Shown here: positions 43,542-54,435 of the stretch, piece by piece
Position numbering within the stretch: the first letter of the stretch is position 1
Layout: every line of letters begins with the position of its first letter
NCBI GenBank assembly: GCA_014595895.1
Contig: JABUKB010000010.1
Location: 1 to 60,970 of the forward strand
Reading direction: 5' to 3'
DNA: 60,970 bases
Origin: Lysinibacillus odysseyi
GTDB lineage: Bacteria; Bacillota; Bacilli; Bacillales_A; Planococcaceae
Notes under the pieces: model-generated
The model's database searches: none
The model's input: the letters and a program-made list of their open reading frames with translations, nothing else
What the model was told of the DNA's origin: nothing
Position numbers and translations under genes: made by a program

Positions 43542-44351
43542 TTACTCATCCATTTGTACTAGTGCCAATTGTTTCTCAGCCGCTTGTTGCCATTTCATTG
43601 CCTCTTGCTCATTTTTTTCAACTAATATGCCTTGACGGTAAATATCAGCCAATTGACATTTCGCTTGATAATCCCCTAACATCGCAGCTTGCTTATAATA
43701 GATGAGGGCTTTATCACACTGCCCTCTCTGCTCATATAAATATCCCAAATTAAAAATCGCATCTACTTGGAATTGATGAGCGGCTTGCTCAAACCACTCA
43801 ATAGCACGCGCTTCATCGGGGTGCTGGTTTAGGAGCCCTTCTAGAAAAATCATTCCCATTCTGTACTGGGCATCCTCATACTGGCCATTTGCTGATGCTT
43901 CATAATACTGAAAGGCTTTCTCTTCATCGGCTTCTGTACCTAATCCTTGCTCGTACATCAGACCTAAGGTAAACATCGCTTCCACTACTCCTTGTTCGGC
44001 TGCTAGATGAAACCATTTCAGTGCCTGTTCTTCATCTACCTCTGTCGCCTCACCATTCAGATACATATCCGCCAAATTATTTGCCGCATCGGCATGTTCT
44101 TGCAAAGCAGCTAATTCATAATAGTAAAAAGCTTTTTCCATATTTTCTGCTACGCCTATTCCAGCATAATAGGCATTGCCTAGCTCATATTGTGACGGAG
44201 CATAATGACTATTTGCTGCAATTGTTAACCACTCGATTGCCTCGTCTATTTGTTGGTTCTCAAATAGCATCATGGCAATTTTATGACGTGCCGGCTCCAT
44301 TCCCCCTAGCTGCTCCGTCCATTGTTCAAATAAATATTCTAAATTTGACAT
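43542..44351 (-). CDS. Sel1/TPR-repeat protein
   Basis: A 269-residue protein of about six Sel1-like repeats (ALKWFHLAAEQGVVEAMFTL, AFQYYEASANGQYEDAQYRM and similar), forming an alpha-solenoid for protein-protein contacts. Its start codon overlaps the stop of the LysR gene as TGATG, so the two are translationally coupled. AAAGGAG lies just upstream. No catalytic domain and no signal peptide are visible. The partner is unknown; coupling suggests a shared regulatory role with the LysR protein. Confidence 0.82.
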   Translation of the reverse strand: MSNLEYLFEQWTEQLGGMEPARHKIAMMLFENQQIDEAIEWLTIAANSHYAPSQYELGNAYYAGIGVAENMEKAFYYYELAALQEHADAANNLADMYLNGEATEVDEEQALKWFHLAAEQGVVEAMFTLGLMYEQGLGTEADEEKAFQYYEASANGQYEDAQYRMGMIFLEGLLNQHPDEARAIEWFEQAAHQFQVDAIFNLGYLYEQRGQCDKALIYYKQAAMLGDYQAKCQLADIYRQGILVEKNEQEAMKWQQAAEKQLALVQMDE

Positions 44352-45235
44352 CAGAATTCTCCTTTAAAATAATCAATTAAAAATACCTTAAATTCATTAG
44401 CAGCAGGTGATAAATAGCGATTTCGGGCAGAAGCTACCCCTATTTTCCGCAAGCATGTCGGTGTGACCGATATTTTTGTTACCTCAAATGATTCTAGCCC
44501 TTTAATATGCGGGATAATCGATACACCTAATCCCGAGCTCACAAACCCCGCAATCGTATGCATCTCTTCCCCAGCGAAAGTAGTATTCGGTACAAGACCT
44601 GCTTCTTTAAAACGCTGGTCGACAAATTGACGCAGTGCATTGCCCCGTTTAATCGAGATAAACGGCTCATCTTTAATTTCGCGGAGCTCAATCTCTTTTC
44701 GGTGAGCCAATGGATGATCGTTCGGTACGATGACATAGAGCTCCTCACTCCATAATTCTAGCCATTCCACATCAATGATTTTAGAATCCAGTTCCTGGGA
44801 CAGACAAAGATCAATCCCACCTTCTTCTAAACGTTTCAATAAATTAAGAGAAGTGGCTTGTGTTAAAGAAAACTCCATATGAGGGTATTTTTCCGGCACT
44901 TTTGCCATCAGCTTGGGTACTATTTCCATCCCCAACGTATGAATGAAACCAAATGCTACTTCCCCATGCCCCGGTCGAATTAACTCATCGAATTGCTGTC
45001 TTACTTTTTCGTACTCATCTAATATAATATGAACGCTGTCTAAAAATAATTGCCCATAGCGATTCAAAAAAATAGACCGTCCTTGACGATCAAATAATGG
45101 TATACCCAGTTCTTGTTCAATATTGGCAATCGATTTACTTAGTGCTGGTTGCGAAATACTTAACTGCTCCGCTGCGCGTGTCATGTGTTGCATTTCTGCC
45201 ACCGTTTTAAAATATTGTAACTGCTGTATTTCCAT
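44351..45235 (-). CDS. LysR-family transcriptional regulator
   Basis: A 294-residue regulator. The N-terminal winged HTH (MEIQQLQYFKTVAEMQHMTR, then LSISQPALSKSIANIEQELG) is followed by an effector-binding domain with a periplasmic-binding-protein fold. GGGAG before the ATG at 45235 decides the start over 45253. It is divergent from the Est30-like esterase gene with about 230 bases between, so autoregulation and control of that neighbour are plausible but unproven. No clear T-N11-A site was assigned. Ligand unknown. Confidence 0.9.
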   Translation of the reverse strand: MEIQQLQYFKTVAEMQHMTRAAEQLSISQPALSKSIANIEQELGIPLFDRQGRSIFLNRYGQLFLDSVHIILDEYEKVRQQFDELIRPGHGEVAFGFIHTLGMEIVPKLMAKVPEKYPHMEFSLTQATSLNLLKRLEEGGIDLCLSQELDSKIIDVEWLELWSEELYVIVPNDHPLAHRKEIELREIKDEPFISIKRGNALRQFVDQRFKEAGLVPNTTFAGEEMHTIAGFVSSGLGVSIIPHIKGLESFEVTKISVTPTCLRKIGVASARNRYLSPAANEFKVFLIDYFKGEF

Positions 45236-45463
45236 TGATTTAGCTCCCTTCATTTACGATAACGAAAAGTTATCAAAATGATAAAAATAATAAATTGTAT
45301 TTATATATATTACCTTCTATAATAGCTATAACGAAGAAAATCCATATCAAAATTTTTTTGAAATTACAACTTATTTTCATTAAGTTTTGATTGATTGTCA
45401 CATTTTCTGACATAACTTAATCATATTTTATCACAACAACATGTGAAGGAGTCTGTTTTAGAA

Positions 45464-46210
45464 ATGAAAATTATCCCGCCGAAACCATTTACGTTTGAGG
45501 CTGGCAAACGCGCCGTGCTTTTATTACATGGTTTCACTGGTAATACGAATGATGTAAAACGTTTAGGAAGATATTTAAGCGATCGAAACTATACTGTACA
45601 TGCACCTTTATATAAAGGGCACGGCGGCGATCCTAATACATTAATTCACACAGATCCAATAGATTGGTGGAACAGCGCCAATGAAGGTTACGATCATTTA
45701 CGTAATCTAGGCTATGAAGAAATTGCTGTTGCTGGCGTTTCTCTTGGTGGTATATTTTCATTAAAGCTCGGTGAAGAACGTCCGACAAAAGCGATTGTCA
45801 CAATGTCAGCACCTGCTATCGCAAAAAGCCCTAAGAGCCTACAAGACCGCATTGTTGATTATGCAATTAATTATAAAAAACTTTCCGGGACATATGATCC
45901 AGAAGCAGATAAGCCAGAGCGTGTAGCCGATTTAGTTCGGATGCCATCACTTGACTATTTGCAAGGAATGATTAATGATACTAGTAATAAGTTAAATACG
46001 ATTCAAACACCTGTCCATATTTTACGTGGCTTGCAGGATGATGAATATTATTGCGAAAGTGCAGACTTAATTTATAGCTCTGTCAAATCTCGCGTAAAAT
46101 CAGTAAAAACTTTCATGAACTCCGGTCACATTTTGACACTCGGTCAAGAACGCGATTTAGTTTATGAAGAAGTATATCGATTTTTTGAAGCATTAAAATG
46201 GAAGAACTAA
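45464..46210 (+). CDS. Alpha/beta-hydrolase carboxylesterase (Est30-like)
   Basis: A 248-residue cytoplasmic esterase very like Geobacillus Est30. The oxyanion region is LLLHGFTGN (20-28), the nucleophile Ser93 lies in GVSLGG, the acid is in LQDDEYY near 190 and the His in NSGHILTL near 220. The frame can begin at GTG 45443, but the N-terminus MKIIPPKPFTFEAG matches the family from 45464; GAAGGAG lies farther away than usual (about 12 bases), so the GTG start cannot be excluded. Monocistronic. Confidence 0.88.
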   Translation: MKIIPPKPFTFEAGKRAVLLLHGFTGNTNDVKRLGRYLSDRNYTVHAPLYKGHGGDPNTLIHTDPIDWWNSANEGYDHLRNLGYEEIAVAGVSLGGIFSLKLGEERPTKAIVTMSAPAIAKSPKSLQDRIVDYAINYKKLSGTYDPEADKPERVADLVRMPSLDYLQGMINDTSNKLNTIQTPVHILRGLQDDEYYCESADLIYSSVKSRVKSVKTFMNSGHILTLGQERDLVYEEVYRFFEALKWKN

Positions 46211-46250
46211 TTTTGTGATCCCCAGCAGAATACCCCTTCTGCTATATATC

Positions 46251-46297
46251 AAAAGCACCTATGAGATTCCCCAATCTCGTAGGTGCTTTATTTTTTA
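46251..46297. terminator. Bidirectional terminator
   Basis: AAAGCACCTATGAGATT pairs with AATCTCGTAGGTGCTTT (one mismatch), with T runs on both sides; serves the esterase and the converging SLH-lipase gene. Confidence 0.85.
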
Positions 46298-47653
46298 CTG
46301 CATTACTTTTTCATAAAAATTCACAATCATTTTAGCGGCATGTGCACGTGTGATAGGGCTTTCGGGTTTAAAGCTTCCCTTATCTCCAGTAGCAATTTCT
46401 AGCTCATAAAGCATCGTTGCTGCTAATTGATCTTCCTTGCTATAACGCTTCATGTCTGTGAAAGGTGTTTCGCCCTTCGCTACATATGGCGATTTCGTGA
46501 TAGACGTATGTGCTTTATATAACATACGCGCTACTTCAATACGAGAAATAGGCGCTTCTGGACGGAAGGCTGGACTGCTTGCACCTAATAGCCCCGCTTC
46601 GAATGCCGCTGCTATTTCTGCCTGCGTAGCTGCCTCGTATTTTGAAATATCCTTGTACGGTGCTTGTTTTGTTGCCTTCAACTGCAACGTACGAGCCAAG
46701 ATAGATGTAACGTGTACACGTGTCAATTTCTTATTTGGCTTAAACGTACCATCTGGATAGCCCTTTATAAAACCATAGCCTGCTGCTTTCCCTACATACT
46801 CCGCTGCCTCACCTTCAACATCCTTAAATACAGGAGTAGGGATGACCTGCGGAAGAGGCACTAGCATAATATACTCTTTTACCGGTCCTTCAAATTGCTC
46901 TGCAATCGCTTCGTACCCTGCTTCACTTGGGTGGATATTTAATGGATTTGGCAAATAAGCTGGAACATCTTGCGCTAGCACGCTTGCTACTTTCACAAAA
47001 TACGCCTCATGTTTTGCTACTACATTTTGTATGTCACTATCTAATTTGCTTACTAAGCCATTCAATTTAGCACTATGATCCTTTAAATACGGGTATGGGT
47101 TATAATACCCCATCACAAAGATGTCCGCTGACGGATTGATTTCTTTAATTTCTGTTAAAATTTGATCGAAATTTTTTGCCATAGCTGTTATGCCAGCAGT
47201 AATTTTTAAGATATCGAATTCATATTGCCCCTGTGCATTGGGCTTTACATACTCCAAAACATCATTTGCTCCGATACTTAATGTGATGACATCGGCTTTT
47301 TGAATTTCGTCATGCAATTTGACGTTTTTACCCGTTTCACTTGAAGGCTTCACTACATTTTTCTCTAAATCTGCTAAAATATCAGTCGTCTTATATCCTG
47401 GATAAGCAAATCCTTTGTTATAAGAAGCGAGTAATTTCTCTTCCTCCAGCTCTTCTGCTAAATAATCTGCATATCCGTTGCCAATAGTGCCGTTTTCAAT
47501 CATTCCCGCAGCTAATGAATCGCCTAGCGCTAAATAATGCGCCGGTTTTCCGCTATTGCCTGTCATAGCCGCTACCGGGCTGGCTAGCTGAAATGCTAGA
47601 ACAAATACTGCTATAAATTTTAATAGTCTCACTACATTGATCCTCCTTTTCAT
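46295..47653 (-). CDS. Secreted GDSL lipase/esterase with three S-layer homology domains
   Basis: A 452-residue exported protein. Residues 1-29 are a signal peptide (KRRINVVRLLKFIAVFVLAF, cleavage near VAA-MTG). The GDSL hydrolase domain (about 38-260) has the nucleophile in LALGDSLAAG, GANDVL (block III) and NIHPSEAGY with the Asp/His pair. Three SLH domains follow (about 275-452), e.g. AAGYGFIKGYPDGTFKPNKK and FEAGLLGASSPAFRPEAPIS. The SLH domains should bind pyruvylated cell-wall polymer, holding the enzyme at the cell surface. The stop codon lies in the bidirectional terminator. Confidence 0.92.
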   Translation of the reverse strand: MKRRINVVRLLKFIAVFVLAFQLASPVAAMTGNSGKPAHYLALGDSLAAGMIENGTIGNGYADYLAEELEEEKLLASYNKGFAYPGYKTTDILADLEKNVVKPSSETGKNVKLHDEIQKADVITLSIGANDVLEYVKPNAQGQYEFDILKITAGITAMAKNFDQILTEIKEINPSADIFVMGYYNPYPYLKDHSAKLNGLVSKLDSDIQNVVAKHEAYFVKVASVLAQDVPAYLPNPLNIHPSEAGYEAIAEQFEGPVKEYIMLVPLPQVIPTPVFKDVEGEAAEYVGKAAGYGFIKGYPDGTFKPNKKLTRVHVTSILARTLQLKATKQAPYKDISKYEAATQAEIAAAFEAGLLGASSPAFRPEAPISRIEVARMLYKAHTSITKSPYVAKGETPFTDMKRYSKEDQLAATMLYELEIATGDKGSFKPESPITRAHAAKMIVNFYEKVMQ

Positions 47654-47760
47654 TTATATTTGTCTTACGTAACTAAATTTCGGTAGCCATAAATAAAATT
47701 CCTTTTTTTGCATAAAAATTATTTATATAGGACTTTCTCATTTACGATAAGACAGCCTTT

Positions 47761-49050
47761 TTATCTCTTTTTAACTTGCAAATATTCTTCTATCATTAGC
47801 CAATTTTGCGGGAAAGATAGACCTAATTTCCAATAGCCTATCCCTCGCAAATTATAGCGAATGAGTAATCTTAATTTTTGTTGTATCGACCGTGCGTCTT
47901 CAAACCAGACGATATGCTCCCTTCCCTGTTCATCCCGATAACGGAATGTCGGAGCTTGTGCTGTTTCATCATATTCAATCGCCACACCATAGCGCCTTGC
48001 TAATTCAATCGCGGTCTGAGGGCTAACGGCACGTGCGTATTCTCCACCTTGGACAAAAGGCAATGTCCAGTCATAGCCATATAGGTTTTGACCCATCAGC
48101 ACTTTTTCAGATGGTATTTCAGTCAGAGTATATTGTATAACACGCTCTACTTGGGGAAGGGGTGATACTGCCATGGGAGGTCCTGCTGAATAACCCCATT
48201 CATATGTCATCACCATTACAAAATCAACGGCAGCCCCAATAGCTCGGTAATCATGCGCTACAAACCATTCTCCAGGCTGATCAGCCGATGTTTTTGGTGC
48301 TAATGCTGCACATACTAGCATGCCAGCTTCGTTTAGTTGCTCCTTGGCTAATTGTAAAAAGCGTACATAAGCTTGGCGCTGATTTCCGGGAATATGTTCA
48401 ATGTCAAACATCACCGCTTGTACCGAGCCAACCTGTTCGGCATAAGCAATAATATTTTCTAGCAATAACTCTTGTACGGCAGTACTTTGTAAAATGGAAG
48501 CAGCTAGCTCTCCACTAAAAGCGCCACGCTCTAAATTAGTGATCGTTAACATAATACTGGAGTTAGCCGAATCTACAACATTTCGCAACCCATTTGCTGG
48601 CGGCAAAATCAAGCTGCCGTCTCTTCTAGCTTCGAGGCTAAATAAAGCTACATATGTTAAGTCATCCACTACTCCTGCTGTCTGTTCTAATAAAGCACTT
48701 GAAATAGCATCGCCGCGCGGCTCTAAAAAAGCCAGCGTTTCTGCTGGATATTTTGTGCGAGGCGGTATATAGAGCTGCGTTCCTATGGCAAGTGGCGCAT
48801 TTAACGAGATACCATTTAATTGGGCTAACGCCTGCATATCAATTCCATAACGCCGCGCAATTAACCACAAGCTGTCACCTGGCTGTACCCAATAAAGTCG
48901 TCCATAAATCGGCATCACTAACGCCTGTCCTACTACTAGATTGGCTGGGTCAGGCAGCTCATTTGCTGTTACAATAGCTTGCACAGTAGTGCGGTAAGCT
49001 CTTGCTAGTTGATAAACCGTCTGACCTGGTTCCACAACATGTATTTGCAT
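47761..49050 (-). CDS. LysM-GH18 spore cortex-type hydrolase (YaaH/SleL-like)
   Basis: A 429-residue protein with two N-terminal LysM domains (HVVEPGQTVYQLARAYRTTV at about 3-46 and WVQPGDSLWLIARRYGIDMQ at about 54-97). A glycoside hydrolase family 18 barrel follows. The GH18 catalytic strand reads VMFDIEHIP, retaining the DxE acid, and later MVMTYEWGYSAGPPMA and ARSIQQKLRLL are family-typical. Relatives are N-acetylglucosaminidases that fragment spore cortex. No signal peptide is seen, as usual for spore-targeted members. GGAGA precedes the start. Confidence 0.87.
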   Translation of the reverse strand: MQIHVVEPGQTVYQLARAYRTTVQAIVTANELPDPANLVVGQALVMPIYGRLYWVQPGDSLWLIARRYGIDMQALAQLNGISLNAPLAIGTQLYIPPRTKYPAETLAFLEPRGDAISSALLEQTAGVVDDLTYVALFSLEARRDGSLILPPANGLRNVVDSANSSIMLTITNLERGAFSGELAASILQSTAVQELLLENIIAYAEQVGSVQAVMFDIEHIPGNQRQAYVRFLQLAKEQLNEAGMLVCAALAPKTSADQPGEWFVAHDYRAIGAAVDFVMVMTYEWGYSAGPPMAVSPLPQVERVIQYTLTEIPSEKVLMGQNLYGYDWTLPFVQGGEYARAVSPQTAIELARRYGVAIEYDETAQAPTFRYRDEQGREHIVWFEDARSIQQKLRLLIRYNLRGIGYWKLGLSFPQNWLMIEEYLQVKKR

Positions 49051-49192
49051 CAGTCATCTCCTTCTCATCATACGATATGCACTGAAAGAACAATCTAATA
49101 CAACGAAAAAGCGGGACAAACTTGAAAGATTACATGCATTTGTATAAAACCTTCTGCATCGTGCACATTAAATCAGTAGGAGGTGAAGATAC

Positions 49193-49396
49193 ATGAGCAA
49201 AAATAATAAAAAAACATTGAACGAAAGAACGCATAACCCCTTTGATACGTATAAAGAGTTACATCATAATAAAACGAGCCACGACCACAATCCCGAAGAT
49301 AATGTAGCCGAGTTTGCTGAGGAATTCGATGCTAAGCTAAAAAATAAAAATAATAAAACGAACCACGATAAAAATCAACAATCTAATAAAAGATAA
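49193..49396 (+). CDS. Small hydrophilic protein, 67 residues
   Basis: A charged, Asn/Lys/His-rich protein with no hydrophobic core (HHNKTSHDHNPEDN near the middle). TAGGAGGTGA lies seven bases before the ATG, so translation is likely. It is divergent from the LysM-GH18 gene and converges on groEL. The composition resembles small spore-associated proteins, but I cannot assign a family. Confidence 0.6.
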   Translation: MSKNNKKTLNERTHNPFDTYKELHHNKTSHDHNPEDNVAEFAEEFDAKLKNKNNKTNHDKNQQSNKR

Positions 49397-49397
49397 A

Positions 49398-49440
49398 AAA
49401 GAGGCTTCTCAAAAGTTTATATAACTCTTGAGAAGCCTCC
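49398..49440 (-). terminator. Terminator of groES-groEL
   Basis: GAGGCTTCTCAA (49401-49412) pairs perfectly with TTGAGAAGCCTC (49428-49439); the minus strand continues TTTTTTATC. It can also stop the small plus-strand gene. Confidence 0.88.
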
Positions 49441-49477
49441 GCTCTATTTTTATCTCACGTTACTAGAGGACGTGTGA

Positions 49478-51115
<1,638 letters not shown>

Positions 51116-51182
51116 TTAATACCCTCCATCAAAATAAATTATATCTTCTTCATAAATACCAGCTTTGAACGAATGTTCCTGC

Positions 51183-51255
51183 AGTGGTCGAATCAAGATT
51201 CTACCACCTTCATCATAATAGGATTGTCTTGAAAAAACTTTCAGACAACCCTATA
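51183..51255 (-). other. Two hairpins between groES and groEL
   Basis: On the minus strand TAGGGTTGTCT pairs with AGACAATCCTA (complement of 51219-51254), and next to it GGTGGTAGAATC pairs with GATTCGACCACT (51183-51208, two mismatches). Neither is followed by a T tract, so they are more likely RNA-processing or stability elements than terminators. Confidence 0.5.
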
Positions 51256-51278
51256 GCTGTTTAGAATAAATTTTGAAA

Positions 51279-51563
51279 TTAAGAAACAACAGCTAAAATG
51301 TCATTTTCACGTAAGATTAAGTATTCTTGGCCATCGTATTTCACTTCAGTACCAGCGTATTGAGCGAAAATGATTTCGTCGCCTTCCTTCACGTCAAGCT
51401 CTACACGAGTGCCGTTATCTAATACACGACCTGTACCTACTGCTACCACTTTACCTGTTTGCGGCTTTTCTTTCGCTGAATCTGGAAGTACGATGCCTAG
51501 TGGCGTAGTCTCCTCCACCTTAACGAGTTCGATAATGATACGATCACCTAATGGTCTTAACAA
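51279..51563 (-). CDS. groES: Co-chaperonin GroES
   Basis: A 94-residue lid of the GroEL chaperonin. It contains the mobile loop [20 protein letters not shown] and the C-terminal [12 protein letters not shown]. Translation starts at TTG: TTG codons at 51572 and 51563 are both in frame, but GGAGG abuts the first and is nine bases ahead of the second, and homology ([10 protein letters not shown]) supports the second. CIRCE and a sigma-A promoter lie upstream. Confidence 0.96.
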   Translation of the reverse strand: MLRPLGDRIIIELVKVEETTPLGIVLPDSAKEKPQTGKVVAVGTGRVLDNGTRVELDVKEGDEIIFAQYAGTEVKYDGQEYLILRENDILAVVS

Positions 51564-51599
51564 GTGAAACAACCTCCTACAAATGAATATAAGTATTTA

Positions 51600-51626
51600 T
51601 TAGCACTCTCTACAGTAGAGTGCTAA
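51600..51626 (-). promoter_or_regulatory. CIRCE operator (HrcA binding site)
   Basis: TTAGCACTC, nine bases, GAGTGCTAA: a perfect CIRCE inverted repeat, 36 bases upstream of the groES start and just downstream of the promoter. Confidence 0.98.
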
Positions 51627-51636
51627 CACATTTACT

Positions 51637-51665
51637 AGTGTAAATAATTCTGTATTTTTTTGCAA
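51637..51665 (-). promoter_or_regulatory. Sigma-A promoter of groES-groEL
   Basis: On the minus strand TTGCAA (51660-51665), a 17-bp spacer and TACACT (51637-51642), immediately upstream of CIRCE. Confidence 0.65.
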
Positions 51666-51762
51666 GGCAAAACATCAAAAAATTTTGTTTTTTATAGTCT
51701 TTCCTCTAAAATAAAGAAAGACCTTGTATATATATAGTCTTAAACAAAAGGAGATATTCATT

Positions 51763-52494
51763 TTGAAATTAACACTTGCAGAAAAACGTAAATCTCTTAT
51801 TACGTCTATTTTTATTCTTATTGCTTATGTATTTGTTTTCCAGCTATCCGCCTTACTGTTATTGATCCCTCCTGTTGGCGATATTGTCTCCGGGCTGATT
51901 GATGCCCCGCCTGCTGAGAAAGGCTCTATCTTAACCGGCTGGTGGTCATTTACAGCTGGCATTGTTACCCTCCTGATTATTTGGATACTTGTTTTTGCCG
52001 ATAAAAAATACTTCGATATTTTCGATGGACCCAAAGCATCCGTTGGTGAAGCGATTGGGTGGGGGATTCTCGGCTTTTTCATGGTGCTATTCGGGCAGTC
52101 TATTGGTGTGATGATTGAGCGAGCGATGGGAATCGGCGCAGGCTCTGAAAATACAGAGATGCTACTTGAAATTGCCAAGTTTTCGCCGATTATGATTTTA
52201 GTCATTGCAATCATTGCTCCTATTTTAGAGGAAGTCGTGTTCCGCCGTGTTGTTTTTGGTTCCATTATCCAGTTTCAGAACTTTTGGGTTTCGGCTATTA
52301 TCAGTGCTATTATCTTTGCCGCAATCCACTTCGATTTCACACATATTATTTTGTATACGATTTGCGGACTGATTTTCGCCTTCCTATACTATAAAACAAA
52401 ACGCTTGCTGACATCGATTATTGCACACGTTTTACTAAATAGCTTCGTTGTCAACGCAGAAAACATCCAAAACTTTTTAACGAATCTTCAGTAA
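51763..52494 (+). CDS. CPBP-family intramembrane protease (YdiL-like)
   Basis: A 243-residue membrane protein with about seven or eight helices. CPBP (Abi/Rce1) motifs are visible: EEVVFRR (motif 1, near 155), AAIHFDFTHI (motif 2) and HVLLNSFV (motif 3). A TTG start at 51763 fits AAAGGAG nine bases upstream. The homologous gene ydiL lies next to groES in B. subtilis, so the position is ancestral. Substrate unknown; some relatives process bacteriocins or prenylated peptides. Confidence 0.88.
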   Translation: MKLTLAEKRKSLITSIFILIAYVFVFQLSALLLLIPPVGDIVSGLIDAPPAEKGSILTGWWSFTAGIVTLLIIWILVFADKKYFDIFDGPKASVGEAIGWGILGFFMVLFGQSIGVMIERAMGIGAGSENTEMLLEIAKFSPIMILVIAIIAPILEEVVFRRVVFGSIIQFQNFWVSAIISAIIFAAIHFDFTHIILYTICGLIFAFLYYKTKRLLTSIIAHVLLNSFVVNAENIQNFLTNLQ

Positions 52495-52497
52495 TGA

Positions 52498-52537
52498 AAA
52501 AAAGAGTGATTTCCTCAACAGGAGATCACTCTTTTAT
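52498..52537. terminator. Bidirectional terminator of the CPBP and tatC genes
   Basis: AAAGAGTGAT-TTCCT pairs with AGGAG-ATCACTCTTT around CAAC; A/T runs on both sides. Confidence 0.85.
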
Positions 52538-53353
52538 ATTTTGCATTTCTTCAATTTGCCGACGCTGGGCTTCTAATAATTCTTCTACTTGCAGCTGCTG
52601 TTCCCGCTCTGTCTCTTCTTTTATACGCTGTGCCTCTGCTATTTCAAACTTGCGATAACCAACCCGAGCAATAACAATACTAATCTCATACAAGATAAAT
52701 AACGGAATCGCAATAATCACATTGGAAACCACATCTGGCGGTGCTAATAAGATCGAAATAACCAGCAATACAAAATAAGCATATTTTCTAGACTTGATCA
52801 TCAGGGTCGGATTAATGAGTCCGATACGAGACAAGAATAACGCAATAACAGGTAATTGGAACAGAAGGGCAAACGGAACAATCAATTTAAATAAGAAATT
52901 GAAATATGCATTAATGCCAATTGTTTGTTTAATGTCTAAATCACCGGCTAACCCTACCATAAAACGCATAATGAAAGGGAATAAAACAAAATAAGCAAAT
53001 GCAATCCCCCCAAGGCACAGTAGAAACGAGTACGGTATATATTTCAACGTAGCTTTGCGCTCTGTTTCATGTAACCCAGGTGTTATAAATGCCCATATTT
53101 GATGTAATAGCAATGGTGAAATAATAATACAAGCAACAATAAAAGTTACTTGCAAATAAACAGTCAATGGTTCACCAACATTAAACGCGTTGAGCGTTAA
53201 GTTATGCACGTCTTTGCTCTGAATGAATTTAATGATGGGCTTGGCCGTATAAAAACCTATGAATAAAGCAATCACAAAGAAAATCGACACAAAAAACAGT
53301 CGTTTTCTTAGTTCTTCCATATGTTCTATGACAGTGAGTTCTTTCGGATTCAT
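52526..53353 (-). CDS. tatC: Twin-arginine translocase subunit TatC
   Basis: A 275-residue membrane protein with six transmembrane helices. The N-terminal family motif is VIEHMEELRKRLFF, then FITPGLHETERKA in the first periplasmic loop and FLLCLGGIAFAYFVLFPF. The C-terminal tail is long, charged and helical (RIKEETEREQQLQVEELLEA), longer than in B. subtilis TatCy. With TatA, 15 bases upstream, it forms a minimal two-component Tat system for exporting folded proteins. Confidence 0.95.
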   Translation of the reverse strand: MNPKELTVIEHMEELRKRLFFVSIFFVIALFIGFYTAKPIIKFIQSKDVHNLTLNAFNVGEPLTVYLQVTFIVACIIISPLLLHQIWAFITPGLHETERKATLKYIPYSFLLCLGGIAFAYFVLFPFIMRFMVGLAGDLDIKQTIGINAYFNFLFKLIVPFALLFQLPVIALFLSRIGLINPTLMIKSRKYAYFVLLVISILLAPPDVVSNVIIAIPLFILYEISIVIARVGYRKFEIAEAQRIKEETEREQQLQVEELLEAQRRQIEEMQNIKE

Positions 53354-53367
53354 CTTTAATCCTCAAC

Positions 53368-53586
53368 TTACTTCGTAATATTATCTTTATCTTTGTGTTC
53401 AATGACGTTCTTTTTTACATCATCGTCATCGTCTGTTAAACCTTTTGTTGCATGACGGAATTCACGTAATGTTGACCCCATCGCTTTTCCTAACTCTGGT
53501 AATTTCTTTGGTCCAAAGATTAAAAGAGCTACAACACCAACGATAATTAGGCTGACAGGTGTAATCGCATTTAGATGCACAACCAC
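53368..53586 (-). CDS. tatA: Twin-arginine translocase subunit TatA
   Basis: A 72-residue protein with one N-terminal transmembrane helix ([15 protein letters not shown]) followed by the hinge [20 protein letters not shown] amphipathic helix, then an acidic tail. In-frame GTG codons at 53595, 53586 and 53580 are possible starts; AGGAGG eight bases before 53586 favours that one. First gene of tatA-tatC. Confidence 0.92.
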   Translation of the reverse strand: MVVHLNAITPVSLIIVGVVALLIFGPKKLPELGKAMGSTLREFRHATKGLTDDDDDVKKNVIEHKDKDNITK

Positions 53587-53668
53587 TATAGCCACCTCCT
53601 CTAGTATATGTATTATTTTACCGTAAGTATAACAGTTTGGCTAATGGCATAAATGTGAAGAATTTACG

Positions 53669-54304
53669 TCAATGCTCGCTATTGCGTATTAAATAAATCA
53701 AAGCCTGCAATTCTACCGATAAATCAATGTTCATTACCTTCATTGACTCAGGCACTGTCAAACGAATAGGCGTGAAATTCATAATACCTTTTGCATTCAT
53801 TTTAGCCAAGCGATCTGCCATAGCTTGAGCAGAACGAGAAGAAACCGTTAAAATAGCGAGCTCTGCACCATATTTCTCGTACATTTCTTCCAAACGATCT
53901 GGATGATACACAGGGATATCGCTTACTATATTCCCCTCTAATGGTGCCTTTGAATCAAAGGCTACCACAATTTGTGTATTATGATTCTTTCTGAAATTAT
54001 ATTTTAAAAAGGCATTCCCTAAATTCCCGACACCGATGAGTGCTACTTTTGTTGCCTCTGCCTGATTTAATGTATCACTAAAAAAAGCCAATAGATTTTG
54101 CACATCATAACCATACCCTTTTTTACCTAACGTACCGAAATAGGAAAAATCGCGGCGAATTGTGGCCGGATCGATTTTCATGGCCTCACTCAACTCTTTT
54201 GAGGAAATACGTGTTTTCCCGTCGTTGGCAAAATTTTGGATAAATCGATAATAAAGAGGAAGCCTTTTTGTTGTTGCCTGTGGAATTTTATTTTCTTTGC
54301 TCAC
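53669..54304 (-). CDS. rex: Redox-sensing transcriptional repressor Rex
   Basis: A 211-residue NADH/NAD+ sensor. The N-terminal winged helix ([40 protein letters not shown]) is followed by a Rossmann domain with [10 protein letters not shown] near residue 92 and a swapped C-terminal helix. In B. subtilis rex occupies the same place between ydiF and tatA. Its targets, typically fermentation and respiration genes, are not in the window. GGAGG precedes the start. Confidence 0.95.
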   Translation of the reverse strand: MSKENKIPQATTKRLPLYYRFIQNFANDGKTRISSKELSEAMKIDPATIRRDFSYFGTLGKKGYGYDVQNLLAFFSDTLNQAEATKVALIGVGNLGNAFLKYNFRKNHNTQIVVAFDSKAPLEGNIVSDIPVYHPDRLEEMYEKYGAELAILTVSSRSAQAMADRLAKMNAKGIMNFTPIRLTVPESMKVMNIDLSVELQALIYLIRNSEH

Positions 54305-54401
54305 AGATGTGCCTCCTATAATAAATTGGAAATTGCTTTAATCTTACTAAACAACTATTCACAAGTAAAGATGTATCGATGTTGTAGCAGCCTCGGAAAT
54401 C

Positions 54402-54434
54402 ATTTACACTAACAGTAGAAACAGAGGTGTAAAT
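54402..54434 (+). promoter_or_regulatory. Stem that would cover the ydiF ribosome binding site
   Basis: ATTTACAC (54402-54409) and GTGTAAAT (54427-54434) are perfect complements, separated by 17 bases. The 3' arm overlaps the Shine-Dalgarno GAGGTG and ends one base before the ydiF ATG, so the folded RNA would hide the start. Confidence 0.5.
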
Positions 54435-54435
54435 A

